Of a stretch of DNA of 64,000 nt, positions 45,966 to 58,226 are shown one piece after another. The translations under genes and the position numbers were made by a program. The notes beneath the pieces were generated by a model that saw nothing but the letters and a program-made list of their open reading frames with translations, made no database searches and had not been told where the DNA came from. The DNA comes from Mucor mucedo (lineage: Eukaryota > Mucoromycota > Mucoromycetes > Mucorales > Mucoraceae), in assembly GCF_025094135.1 (NCBI RefSeq), contig NW_026252318.1, forward strand, positions 248,001-312,000, given 5' to 3'. The first letter of the stretch is position 1. Every line of letters begins with the position of its first letter.

Positions 45966-48404
45966 TTAACTCCAAAAGTAACAAGCCGAAATGAGAATTT
46001 CTCTTACCTTTTCCAGATCTTCTAAACTGGAAAGACTTTTTTCACTGTCCTTTTCAACTGTAAGTCTATTCGTGGATGAAAGCAGGGATGGTTTGTTTGC
46101 TGTATCGTACGTATCCAAGTACTGTGATCCATATTTGATCAGGGTGGCCATTTCTTCTCCTGAGATACTATTGGTATTGTTCTTTGCTTTGTTATCAGAG
46201 GGCAAAACTTTCTGAAGCACCAATGTGTTTGGTGCGGTCATCAATGAATATTGAGTCTTTTTGTCTGAAAGGGCAGTACTCCGAAGCAATCCGTGTGGTA
46301 GATGGATGTCTACACCACATTCATTCCGAGAAACTGACATGGGTGATGGAAAATTGGAAAGAGACCTTTTAGGTTGTCGAGGGACGTTTTGTTTTTTCGA
46401 ATGATTCCAAAGCTGCATCAACTCGTTTCAAGATAGCTTCGGTATTACTATCCAGGCGTGTCATAACTGGATGATTACTATGTGAGTAAGGATTGCGAGG
46501 GGGGAATTTTTCAGGGAAAACCTTACTTGACGTTTGTCTATTTGCAGAAGATGAAGATGAAGATGATGTAGATGATGATAGAGAAAGAGATCTTTGGGGT
46601 GGGTCGTCTAAACTGTTATTAAAATTATGCAGTACAAAATATTTATCACTGGATTTATCTTTGCCCAAGTCTGATAGAACTTCTGATAATAATTGAGTTG
46701 CATTTAATAGTTTATCTATTATAGGAAATTTGGTAAATTTTACACTCAACATGATTAAAAGGGCGGCGGTAGACTTTTTTTTTTTTTTACCTTTCCCATT
46801 TGCATTCAATATTAATCTGTATTGATGCGGTTGATCCTTATCAGATATGATGTGAAATTTAACAAGAGCAATGGATGTAAGCTCGGAGATCGTAATGCTA
46901 GCGGGAATTGCAATCAACTTGTCGATCCTTTCTAATTCTGCGCCTGATTCCTTTTTAGACTTCTTTTTGCTAAATCTCAATGCCGTCATTTTTTTGATGG
47001 CGTTCATTTTTTCAGGTACCGTATTGTTATTGGTTGTTTGGGTCATGAGAGACACTTTAATATGAACTTGTCCGCTTCTATCGTTGACACGTTTGATACG
47101 CTTATGCATAAAAAATTGAAGTGAGGAATCACCAATGGAAGAAATGGATGAAGATCTTCTCTTTTTCTTTCTAGAAACGTAATCACCATTATTATTTGCC
47201 AATTGTCTGAATTGAGTTAATGAAGGCATGGGTGTAGTGAGATGAGCGGTTAAAGATTCATATATAGCAAAGGGTTTATCTTGCGGGTCCAAGGTAATTT
47301 CATCACCGTCTCTTGTTTTTACAGTTAAATAATATTCAACACAGCTATGGTGACCATGGTGACGACCGTTCTTAGTTTCAATTTGGGTAATATGAAATTT
47401 CTCCATGGCATTTAATAACAATTCAGCCACACTGGTGGATTCATTGACACGTAATGAATGATATGAAGCACCGACGTCTACATTACCAGCAAATACACGT
47501 AATACCTTTGAATTAATGTCAGGTACATCTTGAACAGCAGCACGTGATTGTTCTGCAGTATTGTTGATGTTCTCCTTTTGTTGAACTTCACATTCATTAT
47601 TTTTAGATTCAATAATTTCAATTGATTTAATTTGATTGTCTTGCAAAGGTTTATCATCATCGTCATCATTCTCATCATTGATATTGACGCTAGGGCTGAG
47701 CACTTTCTCTTCCTCTTCATCTTCCAACATTTCTTCATCCCAAACCTCATACGCCTCATCTTCGATATCTTCTTCGTTTTCCCCCATCAATAAAACATGG
47801 AGTTGTACGTTCAATGAAGTTGATAAGTTTACTTTTCTTGAATGTGATGCTTTTGTAATCTCTGACTTGTTTATATAATGTGTAGCTTGTTCAATTGAGG
47901 TAAGCTATTTATATATAACATAATAATCATTCAATAAATATTTACTATAAACACTATTAGACTAACCTCGACGTTACGATGCTTATTTAATCTTGCGAGT
48001 CGTTCGAAAGGTGTTTCGATGTTTTCTGCCGGTATATATCCAACCTCTGAGGTCTTTAGGTCTCTAATTAACCACCAATATGAATTGGAGTCGTCTAGTA
48101 GAGTGAGCGCGTCACCTTTCTTTACCGAGGCTTGGCCATCGACTGTTGCTTCGAATGTATGAAGTGTGTAAACAAGGTCAAAATTGATATTTTCATCAGG
48201 AATACTGGGTGAAGACGTAAAATCCGATCCTTCCTCCTCCTCTTCCTCCTCTTCTTCTTCCTCCTCGTCCTCTTCCTCAATAAGTCTCTGCTTTGATATC
48301 TGGCTCTCCTCGTCGCCATCTTCTTCTCTAATTGCCATCTCTGGTGAAGGTGACCACTTTCTTTGCACACGATCGGTGGTATTAATGACTAGATTCCTTG
48401 ACAT
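45966..48404 (-). CDS. Bud14/Tea4-like SH3 protein with Ras-association domains, with a frame break
   Basis: A cell-polarity type scaffold. Exon 1 (48404-47967) has a poly-Glu run and an SH3 domain ending in YIPAENIETPFERLARLNKH, the signature seen after the SH3 of Bud14 and Tea4/Wsh3, which target PP1 to growth sites. Exon 2 (from 47904) has an acidic stretch, a Ras-association/ubiquitin-like domain (VLRVFAGNVDVGASYHSLRV...) and a second RA-like region with a basic KKK patch, then a Ser run. The frame meets TAA at 46369, but the message clearly continues in the +1 frame (KRSLSNFPSPMSVSRNECG, VDIHLPHGLLRSTALSDKKT) to 45966. Either one extra base in the assembly, a real mutation, or +1 frameshifting at ACC-TAA. 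The start could also be a little upstream. Confidence 0.78.
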
Positions 48405-50441
48405 GTATAACGGTTGTCCTTTAATCGGTATTGTAAATAAGGTATCGTAAAAAAAGAAAGAAAAATTAAAGGAAAGGGAAAAAAAAAAGATGTAGGTCCA
48501 ATTGGTCGGCTTTTTAAACGACAATCTTTCGCACACAAAACCAAAAATAAAAAGGGATCAAATTTGATGAGTACCACAAAAGACGTCAGAGGCTTTGAGT
48601 TAGGGGTTTATAGTTTACTTTAGTTTTTGTTTGTTTTTCTAGCAAAGATCCCTTTTTTTTTTACTGTGCAATTACGATTTCATCCATGGCTGATAGATTT
48701 TTAATGCTTACTATGTAAACACTTGTCAATTGGCTTTTTTTTTTACGCTTTGGTTTTGGGATTCATTGTTTCCTCCGTTATGTTACACAAACATTATCTT
48801 GAAGCCAATCCGTTGTTATTCGAGAAAGTGTACTATATTAAGTCATATTGACTCCTTATTTATACAATAACATTTAGGTACAATAATATCGCTGGAACAT
48901 CAATTCACGGGAAACACGTTCAATTAACAGCTGCTATTGTTGAAATTGTACGTCATTTGTAAGATTTACAAAAGAAATCGCTGCGGCAAAACGCAATGAT
49001 CATTCGTCTTTTTATGATGACTTATGTAACTATCTCTCTTTCTTATATATTTGGCCATTTTTTCATGTTGTCAGGAACATATGATGTGAAATGCATATGA
49101 TTTATTCCTCAAGATTGTGATTGGCAGTACATGATTATATTAAAACATTTATTTATTCCTAACTGTTTTCCTGTGCAGTTTTCCGTTACATATGGTGATG
49201 CATAAATTACAGAATACGGATGTATCAATAGGAGAAACTTCTTATCGTAAACTTTGCAAAGCACAAGGAAAATATCTTTATATAGTAGATAGAAGATTTG
49301 TTATTACAAAACACATGTGAGACGTTGTATAATAAAACTCGATTCAAGTAACCTGATTAAAATTTCTGCCGAAACCTCTTTTGCTGCAAACAAATTCTGC
49401 ATTAGTTCGACTACTGCAGTTACTTGAAAAACCCTGGCTGAAGATGTGCTGGCAAATAAAATATCCCTTTTTTTTTGTAATTGTCAGATACAAGTCGGAT
49501 TATGCAAGCGCTTGAAATATTTTAGACGAAACGGTCATTCAGGTGACACTGCAAATCTTTAAATCTGGCGGCTTTAACAGTCGATGGATTCCCTGATGTA
49601 ACCATTTAGAGAATACGACGGCAAAATCAAACTGATCTGCAACCAACAGTAAGAGTTTCAAAGTTGGTTACTAAGGACACTATCATTGACGATTCTTTAC
49701 CAATGATTACAGATCAAAACCCCATTTTAAAATCATCGCCTTTGAGAAAGAAAAGAATGTCTGTTGTTTCACTGTTCTCGAGTATGCTGATAATTTTACA
49801 AGTTTGTCTACATTTAGAGGCAAGACACAAAAATGATACAGCAATCAACTGGGATAGATAGTTTTACAACGAAAACCATCAAAGCCAAGTAAAAAAAATC
49901 AAGGTGAAAAAGATAATTGCACTTGACGATTTTGACCTGCACAATAGTTACAAGTTCGCGTTTTTTATTTTTTTATTTTTTTTGTAACCCTTTAATTCAT
50001 CGAAGCCGAACTTCTTGTCATCGTTGAAGAAACCTTTGGTCTATTCCAATAACGATTCTCAAAATAACAGTGGTTTGTAAAAGATAAAAATCTTTCTTTC
50101 TTTTGAGCGGGGCAAAGTTACAAGGTGACATGCTTGAGATCATTTATTCTTGGATCTCTGCTGCTAAGCACGCACGAGTGCTAAGGCAATATTAGTTATC
50201 AGCTTAAGGATATGTAAAAATTTTGGCTTGAGAAAATCTTTCCTGGATGTCAGTGACTAAAATTTAGAAAAAAAGAGCGATCAAAAGAAGGTTCTTTTCA
50301 AAGCCCATAAAAAAAAAAAAGTCATTTAAGACCGGAACCAGTAGAATCTCGGTTAAACTCTATTTCTTCTCTTTCTTTCTGTGTGTGTGTTTTTTTTATA
50401 CATAGGAATAAATTTAGCCCTATTAACTTTTGTGAATCATA
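48405..50441. other. intergenic region between divergent SH3-RA and Mga2-like genes
   Basis: About 2 kb of AT-rich DNA that must hold both promoters. A CT-rich tract at about 50361-50392 precedes the Mga2-like ATG. A 65-codon plus-strand frame at 49664-49861 with a Lys/Arg patch is not supported by any domain. Confidence 0.5.
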
Positions 50442-52564
50442 ATGTCTCCACCATTGGAAACGCATCAAAAGACAGGGTCTATTGGGGTGGATAATGAGCT
50501 TTCGTTATTATCCTCACCGAAACCTCAAAATGACCAAGCCATGGATCTCTTTTTAAATCATGTAGCAGAATACAATGCACAGCAACTCTCTTTTGATCAA
50601 CAGCAACAACAGCAACAACAACAGCAACAAGAAGCCAGTAGTTCAACCATGGGTAATTATGAAACAACTTTTATCATCATTTTATTAAGTAATGTAAATA
50701 GGTATGGACCCAGCGCAAGTATTAGCAGCACAACAGAAAGTGAAGGAAGAACCCGTTTCTCTTGAAGTCCCCAAGGATGAACAAAAGAAGGGCAAACAAA
50801 AGTCAAAAGACAATGGTCATTCCTTACTTCATGTAAGATTTTTTTTTTGTTTGTAGAAATAGACACTAGCTTCGGTATTAAGCTTTTTTTTTTTTTTTCT
50901 GTTTGTAGGTTTTCACCAATCCATTGTTACATGCTATTCCTATCTTGGCTAGAAATTTCTTGAACTTTGAGGATTTCTTGGCCCAAACATCACTTCCTGG
51001 GTAAGACTATGTACAATCGACAAAGTTGTCTTGATTACTAATAGTTCTGTACTGTAGTCAAAGTTTATTGGGACCTGGAGAAGTGGAACTTGAACAAGAA
51101 TCGGAATTCATGTCTCCGCCAATGTAAGAATTTATTTATACGTTTAAAGTTTACAATTGTTAATCTATCCAAAAAAAAAAAAAAAAAAAAGTTCAAAGAG
51201 TGACAGCCCATGGCACATCCGAGTATTGGGCTTACCACATACAGGTGCCAAATCCCGAGTAGAAACGCAGATAAAGATATGCTTGCAATTGGTCGATGTT
51301 GCAGGGGATATGGCAACTACTTGGTCACATTTAAAGCTTCCCGAACATCTTGTTGCGAAAGATAAATTAAAGCGTAAAAACCAAAAGTATGGTTCAGATG
51401 AAAAGGCTTCACTTACAGATGCCCAAGTGTTGACTTTGGAAGCAACTGTCGTCTGTGATGGTCAGCAAGATAATGAAATCATCATGTGCACAAGTTGTGT
51501 TCATCGAGAGGTAATGTGCATTCTATATCTGACATGAGACAAGAATTCTCATTCTCTTTTTTTTATTTTGTAGCGTAAGCGCTTAAAAAGAAAAAGGGAC
51601 AACAAGGTGGCTAGAGCAGCTAATAAGGAAGGCGGGGCAGCTAAACTAGCTGCATTATTCGCTAATGATTTACCCGACCTTAGCAATGAAAACATTATGG
51701 CGGAGGAACGTAGAAGAATCTTGCTTTTCAACTGTAATGAATATATCGAATTCAATAATGGTGAAGCGACGCTGCCTACGAGAGTAACATGTTATTGCCG
51801 TCATCATAGCGAAAAAACCGGCTTCCGGTAAAAAAAAACTTTTATTTTTTGGTCACATATTCATGCTTACTCAGTCTAAACACCACTTTTATAGGGTTGT
51901 ATTTACAGTTAGAGATAATATGAATCATGTGATTGCTACAGGACGTTCACCACCCATTATGATAACAGACGATCATAAGAGTTCCAAGATGCAACAAACC
52001 GCGGCTAGAAAAAGGTCACGTGCAGATTTTGATGTATCAGCAACTGAAAGTGATGCACCATCCACCTCCAGACGAAAAGCCGTTAATATAGAGATGGAAA
52101 CCGATTCCGGTGTATCTAGTCCTATTGCATCTACACCAGCAACACCTTCTTCCCAAATCGATGATATACCAGAAAGTCCCCCAAAGACTGAAATTACTAC
52201 TACATCTAATATTACAAATAGCACGACAGTGGAGAAGCAGCACCCATTGGCATCCGACAATAACGATCATTTTATATCACAGTTACAGCAGCATCAAAGT
52301 TCCTTTGTTTCGCAAGGGGAGCTTTTTGACTTTTTAAACTCTACCGATCTCATGCTGACACCACAGACGGAACAGCCGCTACAGCAGCAACAACAGCAGC
52401 AGCTACAACAACTACAGCAGCTACAACAACTACAGCAGCAGCAACAACAACAACAACAACAGCAACAGCAACAACAACAGCAACAGCAACAACAACAGCA
52501 ACAACAACAACAGCAGCAACAGCAACAACAACAGCAACAACAACAACAACAGCAACAACAGCAA

Positions 52565-52596
<32 letters not shown>

Positions 52597-53836
52597 ACAA
52601 CCATCACAAGCATTACACCAACAACAACAGCATCAACCTTTATCATTAGTACATCCTGATCATCAACAACAACAGATATTGTCACAATTCACCCAAAACC
52701 CAATGAGAAGAAATAACATGTCTTGTGCTCAACAGCAACAAACGAACGTATACACTAAATTGCAAGAAAGAAATGCCATGGATAAAACACCCAATTTACC
52801 TAGACTACATCGACTCATACCATCGGAAGGACCTATTTATGGTGGATCCGAGGTAACTGTATTAGGCTCAAATTTTTATGAAGGTTTGACTTGTTTATTT
52901 GGTGAAAATCCAGCTATTCCCACACATTGCTGGAGTACAAACACATTACTATGTATACTTCCACCTGCTGTCACTGCCGGTCCTGTAGTTGTTTCGTTTA
53001 AGGAACATCCACTAATGTTGGAAGGACAGGATGTGGTATTATTTACGTATTTCGATGAGAGTGACAGAGCCTTAATGGAACTTGCACTTCAAGTAGTTGG
53101 ATTAAAGACGATGGGAAAAGTAGAAGATGCCAGGCAGATCGCGATGCGTATTGTTCAAGGGGATAATTCGGACCGTAAAGATAATGGCGGATACAGCAAT
53201 ACGAATAATGGGTATCGATATAAGCTTTCAACATTAGCAGCCACGGCAGTTTATGACAATGCACGTAAATTATTCCTATCTCATCTTGAGGAACTTATTA
53301 TGACATCCATGATTGCAATACAAGACATAAACGATCATGATTACTTATCTGTTCATAATCGAAATGGGCATGATTTATTACACTTGGCAACGATTTGTGG
53401 ATATAGTGGACTAGTTGAGACACTCGTGAAATTGAATTGTGATGTAGATCAGGTGGATAAAAATGGATTTACAGCACTTCATTTTGCAAGCTGGACTGGC
53501 AAATATGAGATTGTACAATTATTGATTACACGCAGCAATTTAAAGATTACAAACCGTGCGGGAAAGACAGCAGAGAGATTAGCTATAGAAGCAGGACATA
53601 AATCTATTGTGCAGCTTTTTAGAAAGACACATCGACCCATCACCAGTAAAAATGTTCGGATACCACTGACTGATTTCATTCCAACCGATGTTGTAAGTTT
53701 AGCAACCTCGCTATTACCAAGAAGGATATCAAATGCACTGTCCATTCTTTACACATTTACCTCTACTACCAAACGTGCTCAAAGAGTCGTTCATTCCGCT
53801 GGACAAGTTTATAATTTCATGCTTGATCCTTTTTAA
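50442..53836 (+). CDS. Spt23/Mga2-family transcription factor (IPT/TIG plus ankyrin), no membrane anchor seen
   Basis: Relative of yeast Spt23/Mga2, ER-tethered activators of the OLE1 desaturase gene. Seven exons (50442-50652, 50702-50832, 50909-51000, 51058-51123, 51192-51510, 51574-51827, 51895-53836) give 1004 residues. The N-terminal conserved region includes WHIRVLGLPHTGAKSRVETQ and MCTSCVHRERKRLKRKR, with a nuclear signal. A 56-residue Gln run and further Gln-rich text precede the IPT/TIG domain (PSEGPIYGGSEVTVLGSNF). Ankyrin repeats follow (NGHDLLHLATICGYSGLVE, NGFTALHFASWTGKYEIVQ). In yeast a membrane helix ends the protein; here the last 90 residues are polar or amphipathic with no 18-20 residue hydrophobic run. 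An upstream Gln run (about residues 52-62) is also present. Confidence 0.9.
52433..52600 (+). repeat. 56-codon polyglutamine tract (mixed CAA/CAG)
   Basis: Fifty-six uninterrupted Gln codons, preceded by a CAG/CTA (Gln-Gln-Leu) pattern. The CAA/CAG mixture lowers slippage, but length variation between strains is likely. Confidence 0.97.
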
Positions 53837-53990
53837 ATAAAAAACCCCACATATATACATATAACCCATCCATACACGTGATTTTGATCTTTCTCTCACT
53901 CTCGTTCGTTTTGTTTGTCTCCGCCGTCCATATATATCTGGCGCGTTTTTTCCTTTTCTTTCTTTTTTTTTCCATACAAAAAAATATAAC

Positions 53991-55733
53991 ATGCTTGTTA
54001 CTGTGACAACCGATGGTGAAGAAATCTACAATTTAGATATCGATAATCAAATGGCTATTGAGGACTTGAAGGCTCTTTTGGAAGCAGAGGTTCGACAAGG
54101 AACGAAAAAGGAATATTGACGTGCGAGTACTTATTTTTTCTCTTTTCTAGTCTGGCGTTTCTCCTCAATCGCAACATCTTTTTTATCACGGTCAGGAATT
54201 AAAAGAGTTGAAAAAGACTTTGGAAGAATACCAAGTTGGTTCAAACGAGATTATCCACATGCAACAGCAACGCCAACAACAACCAGGTGCCTCAAGGTAA
54301 TATCATGATATATATGTATGATTGTCAAGTGAGACTGATAACATGTAATATAGTGCTGGTCATCCTGATCTAGATGTTATGCGTCAACATGTTGTGAATG
54401 ATCCCCGTCTTCTTCAGCAGTTGGAAAGTGTATGTACGCAGCAAATTTTTTGTTTTTCTTTGTTCTCACTTTTTTTTTTTTTTTTTTTTTTTGATAGACC
54501 AACCCAGAATTGGCTCGTGCAGCCCTTCATGATCCTGCAAAATTTACGGCGATGGTTCAACAAATCGAACAGACAAGACGGTCTGCTGAGATGCAAAAAG
54601 CCCAAATTGTAAATGTAGACCTGCTTTCTCTGTCAGAAAATAATTATTAACTTTGTTATGTGATAGGCCGCAAATGATGATCCGTTTGACGTGGAGGCGC
54701 AAAAGAGAATTGAAGATGCCATTAAACAAGAAAATATTGCTGCAAACTTGGAAGCAGCAATGGAATATAACCCTGAATCGTTTGCAAGAGTAATTATATA
54801 TCAATGGATTGATATATATATTCATTTACTGATATCTTGATGATAATAGGTTACGCGTTTGTATATAAACGTCGAAATTAATAACAAGAACCTTGTGGCA
54901 CTTGTTGATTCTGGAGCACAAAGCACCGTTAGTAAGTATCTTTATTTTTATTTATTTTTTATGTGTGTACTAATGAACTCCTTTTTTTTTTTTTTTTATA
55001 CATATAATAGTCAGTCCCGAAACAGCTGAGTCGTGTGGTCTGATGAGACTTTTAGATACACGTTTTAACGGTGTTGCCAGGGGGGTTGGTACCGCAAAAA
55101 TCCTTGGTCGAATCCACAGTGCCCAAATGCGACTTTCCAAAAACTTTTTCTTGTCTTGTTCATTCATTGTTGTTGAAGGAAAAGGGTCGGAATTGCTCTT
55201 TGGTCTCGATATGCTGAAGAAACATAGAGCGTGCATTGATCTACGTAAAAATGCATTGACTTTTGATAGTGAAGATATCCCGTTTTTAGCAGAGCATGAA
55301 TTACCTGAGAAGCAAAGGAGGATGGAAGTAAGCACAGGAATTCATTGTGTTTTCATTATTATAAAAAAAAAATGCTAAGAATTTTATTAGATTCATGGTA
55401 GTGACGAAGTGGAAATAACAAACGAGACCAAAACTATTGTACCTCAAGTTGCAGAATCATCTGCAAGTCAACAGCAAAATAGCACAACACAACCACAGGG
55501 TAAAAGGAATTATGCAACCATTTAATCAAAATATAGACTCATCTTTTTAAGTAGGTTATCCCGAAAAGGACGTCAAGTTACTTACGGATATGGGTGTTAG
55601 TCGTGAGGTAAAATAAGGATAAATCAAAGAAAGTAAGAAAGCATAATACTTAAGTTTTTTCGTTTAGGAGGCATTACATGCCTTAGAAATGGCTGGAGGT
55701 AATCCAGATTTAGCAGCCAGTTTACTATTCTAA
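53991..55733 (+). CDS. DDI1: DDI1 ubiquitin shuttle / retroviral-type aspartic protease
   Basis: DNA-damage-inducible protein 1, a proteasome shuttle that also cleaves heavily ubiquitinated substrates. Ten exons (53991-54089, 54151-54296, 54354-54429, 54498-54608, 54667-54789, 54850-54931, 55011-55327, 55391-55499, 55555-55607, 55668-55733) give 393 residues. A ubiquitin-like domain (1-75) is followed by a helical region, and the retropepsin-like fold has its catalytic motif VDSGAQSTVISPE (Asp at about 205, split by intron 6) and the flap region FNGVARGVGTAKILG. A C-terminal UBA domain (LLTDMGVSREEALHALEMAG) is present, unlike many animal copies. The gene follows the Mga2-like gene by 154 bases on the same strand. 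Confidence 0.95.
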
Positions 55734-55891
55734 ACTTAGTGCACGTGCGACCCCAAACGCCGAATACTGTTTACTTGTGTCCCATATTTGGTCTTTTTTT
55801 GCTCCCACATAAAAAAAGCTTTTTTTGTTTCATTTCTCCCTTTTCTTTTTCTCTCTTTCTGTTTTTTTTTTATTTATTTGGCAAATATAAA

Positions 55892-58226
55892 ATGGTAAAC
55901 ACTTATTTCTAAATTTATAAACAAAAATTTTATGTTGTTTTATGTATAGAATACTGCTAGTCATTCAACAGATCCAGAGGTCTATTATACCAAGCAAGAG
56001 CGTATTGGTAACTAGATCTTGTCTTTTGTCTTAAAATACTCTACTTAACAAGCTTTTTATTATAGGTAAGGGTTCATTCGGTGAAGTATTTAAAGGGTAA
56101 GGAATTATAAAACTCCCTCTATATATCTATTCTAACGCGTCTACTGCAATACAAAGACTCGATCGAAGAACAAATAAACCAGTTGCCATCAAAATTATTG
56201 ACCTGGAAAGTGCTGAGGATGAAATTGATGATATTCAACAAGAAATTGCTATTCTTTCCCAATTAGACTCACCCTTTGTTACCAAGTAAGCACTTAAAAA
56301 AAAAGTCAATAATGGAATTCCCCTTTAAAGGTAACCTTTTTTTTTCATTTTTGTCTCCTTAAATTACAGGTACCATGGATCATATCTTAAGGGAACAGGT
56401 TTATGGATCATCATGGAATACTGTTCAGGAGGATCATGTAGTGATTTAGTATGTATTCTTCTTTTACAATTATTGTTTGTTTTACTAACATAATGACAGA
56501 TGAAAATGGGGACTATCCGAGAAGAGTATATAGCAATTATCATTAAAGAATTATTAAAGGGCTTGGATTATCTTCATAATGAAGGAAAACTGCACAGAGG
56601 TAAATCCCATTATTTTTACTTATAAATATTTATACTTAACCCTAATTCATTACGTAGACATTAAAGGTAAAGCACACCTTCCACTCTATCATAATACAGC
56701 GAATATCTTATACGTATTTAAATAGCTGCCAATATTTTATTAAGCGCCTCCGGTGAAGTCAAATTGGCGGATTTTGGTGTGTCGGGACAAGTAAAAAAAA
56801 ATACATATATGGTAATCTAAAAACAACATTTTAATTTTTTCTTTTCAATTCTCAGATCACTGCCACATTGACCAAAAAAAATACATTTGTCGGCACACCA
56901 GTAAGTTTTTAATGTATATGGGGAAATAAACTCTTAAGCATAACACTTTCTTCATAGTTTTGGATGGCTCCCGAAGTTATTAAACAATCTGGATACGATT
57001 ATAAGGCTGATATTTGGTCTCTTGGTATCACCGCTATAGAACTCGCCAATGGGGAACCACCCTATGCTAAAATGCACCCAATGAAAGTATTATTCCATAT
57101 ACCCAAAAATGAGCCTCCAACTCTTGGTCCTCCTCACAGTAAAGCATTCCGTGATTTTGTTAGCATGTGCTTACAAACGAGTCCTGCCAACGTAAGTATT
57201 GTTAACGCCTCGATTCTTTCTCGTTTTTGCATCCTAAATATATCCAACAGAGACCTACAGCCAAAGATCTGTTAAAGCACAAATTTGTCAAGAGTAGTAA
57301 GAAGGTCGCCTATTTGACCGAATTGATTGAAGGACATGAACGTTGGGTGAATATAAATGGACGTGACAACGATTCTTCCGACGAGGAGAACAAGTACGTA
57401 TAAGAAAAAAGTCTGGGTATATATAATAACTGACAAAAAAAAAAGTGTCGAATCAGACGATGAAGATACATGGGACTTTGGTACTATTAAACAGGCAGCT
57501 TCGCCACAGCCAAAACCTGTCGTTCAAATGCAAAGTTCTGCCAGTCAATATTCAGTTAACAGCTTCACAACAGAAAAATTTCAACAAACTCCATCACCTA
57601 CCTCTCAACAATTACCAAGATCAGTTAGCAGAAACCAAGTTAATCCACAATCGCACCCATCTCCTCCTAATTCTAGAGTTAACGAAGTGACTGTGAGTGT
57701 CTTAATAATTTTACATGTGTGTATATTTATCATTTATCTGTGTGTTGACACCTTATTATAGACAAAGATGCAAAGTACAGGATTTCGGCATAGTACCAGT
57801 GAGTACGAAGACGTCGGTCAAAGTACTGTCCGAGCTACTGAAATTGGTGCATACCCTCGGTCCAATAAGCGAAGCAGTATGATTCAACAACCCGTGGTAG
57901 CAAACCCACTTCCTCCTTTACCAAACAAATCACCATCATCCAGAAGTATCAGTACAGTAGCATCTAAAAATTTTAGCAACAACGATACGGCATTTTTAGA
58001 GATGATTTTACCCATGATTGATAAAGTAAGTAAAACAGGCATGATCTATTTCTTCTTTCTTTTTAATATTTTCTTTTTTTTTTTTTTCTCAAAGCTTCAA
58101 AAAAATTGTAAAAATCATAAGAGTTTGGCTGCAGTGGAGTCTCTACAAAAATCACTTGTTTCGGTTGAGCGTGAACTTCCGGGTACCATAAAGTGTCTCT
58201 TTGAAGACGTTGCTGACATGTTGTAA
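55892..58226 (+). CDS. GCK-III/Ste20-type serine/threonine protein kinase
   Basis: Germinal-centre kinase related to MST3/4, Sid1, Nak1 and Kic1, which act in polarity and septation (NDR/SIN-type) signalling. Fourteen exons give 512 residues: 55892-55894, 55950-56007, 56066-56096, 56157-56285, 56370-56448, 56500-56599, 56658-56666, 56726-56790, 56856-56900, 56958-57191, 57251-57393, 57446-57692, 57762-58025 and 58095-58226. Gly loop GKGSFGEVF (21-29), VAIKIID (catalytic Lys), HRDIKAANILL (Asp about 134), DFGVSGQ, GTPFWMAPEVIKQSGYDYKA and WSLGITAIELA are all present. The C-terminal half is Ser/Pro-rich and disordered, with a helical end. Exon 1 carries only the start codon, and exon 7 is 9 nt long. 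Confidence 0.93.

Noticed and set aside
52350..52685. Val/Ala-rich minus-strand frame of 111 codons
   Set aside because: Mirror of the polyglutamine tract in the Mga2-like gene; no independent support.
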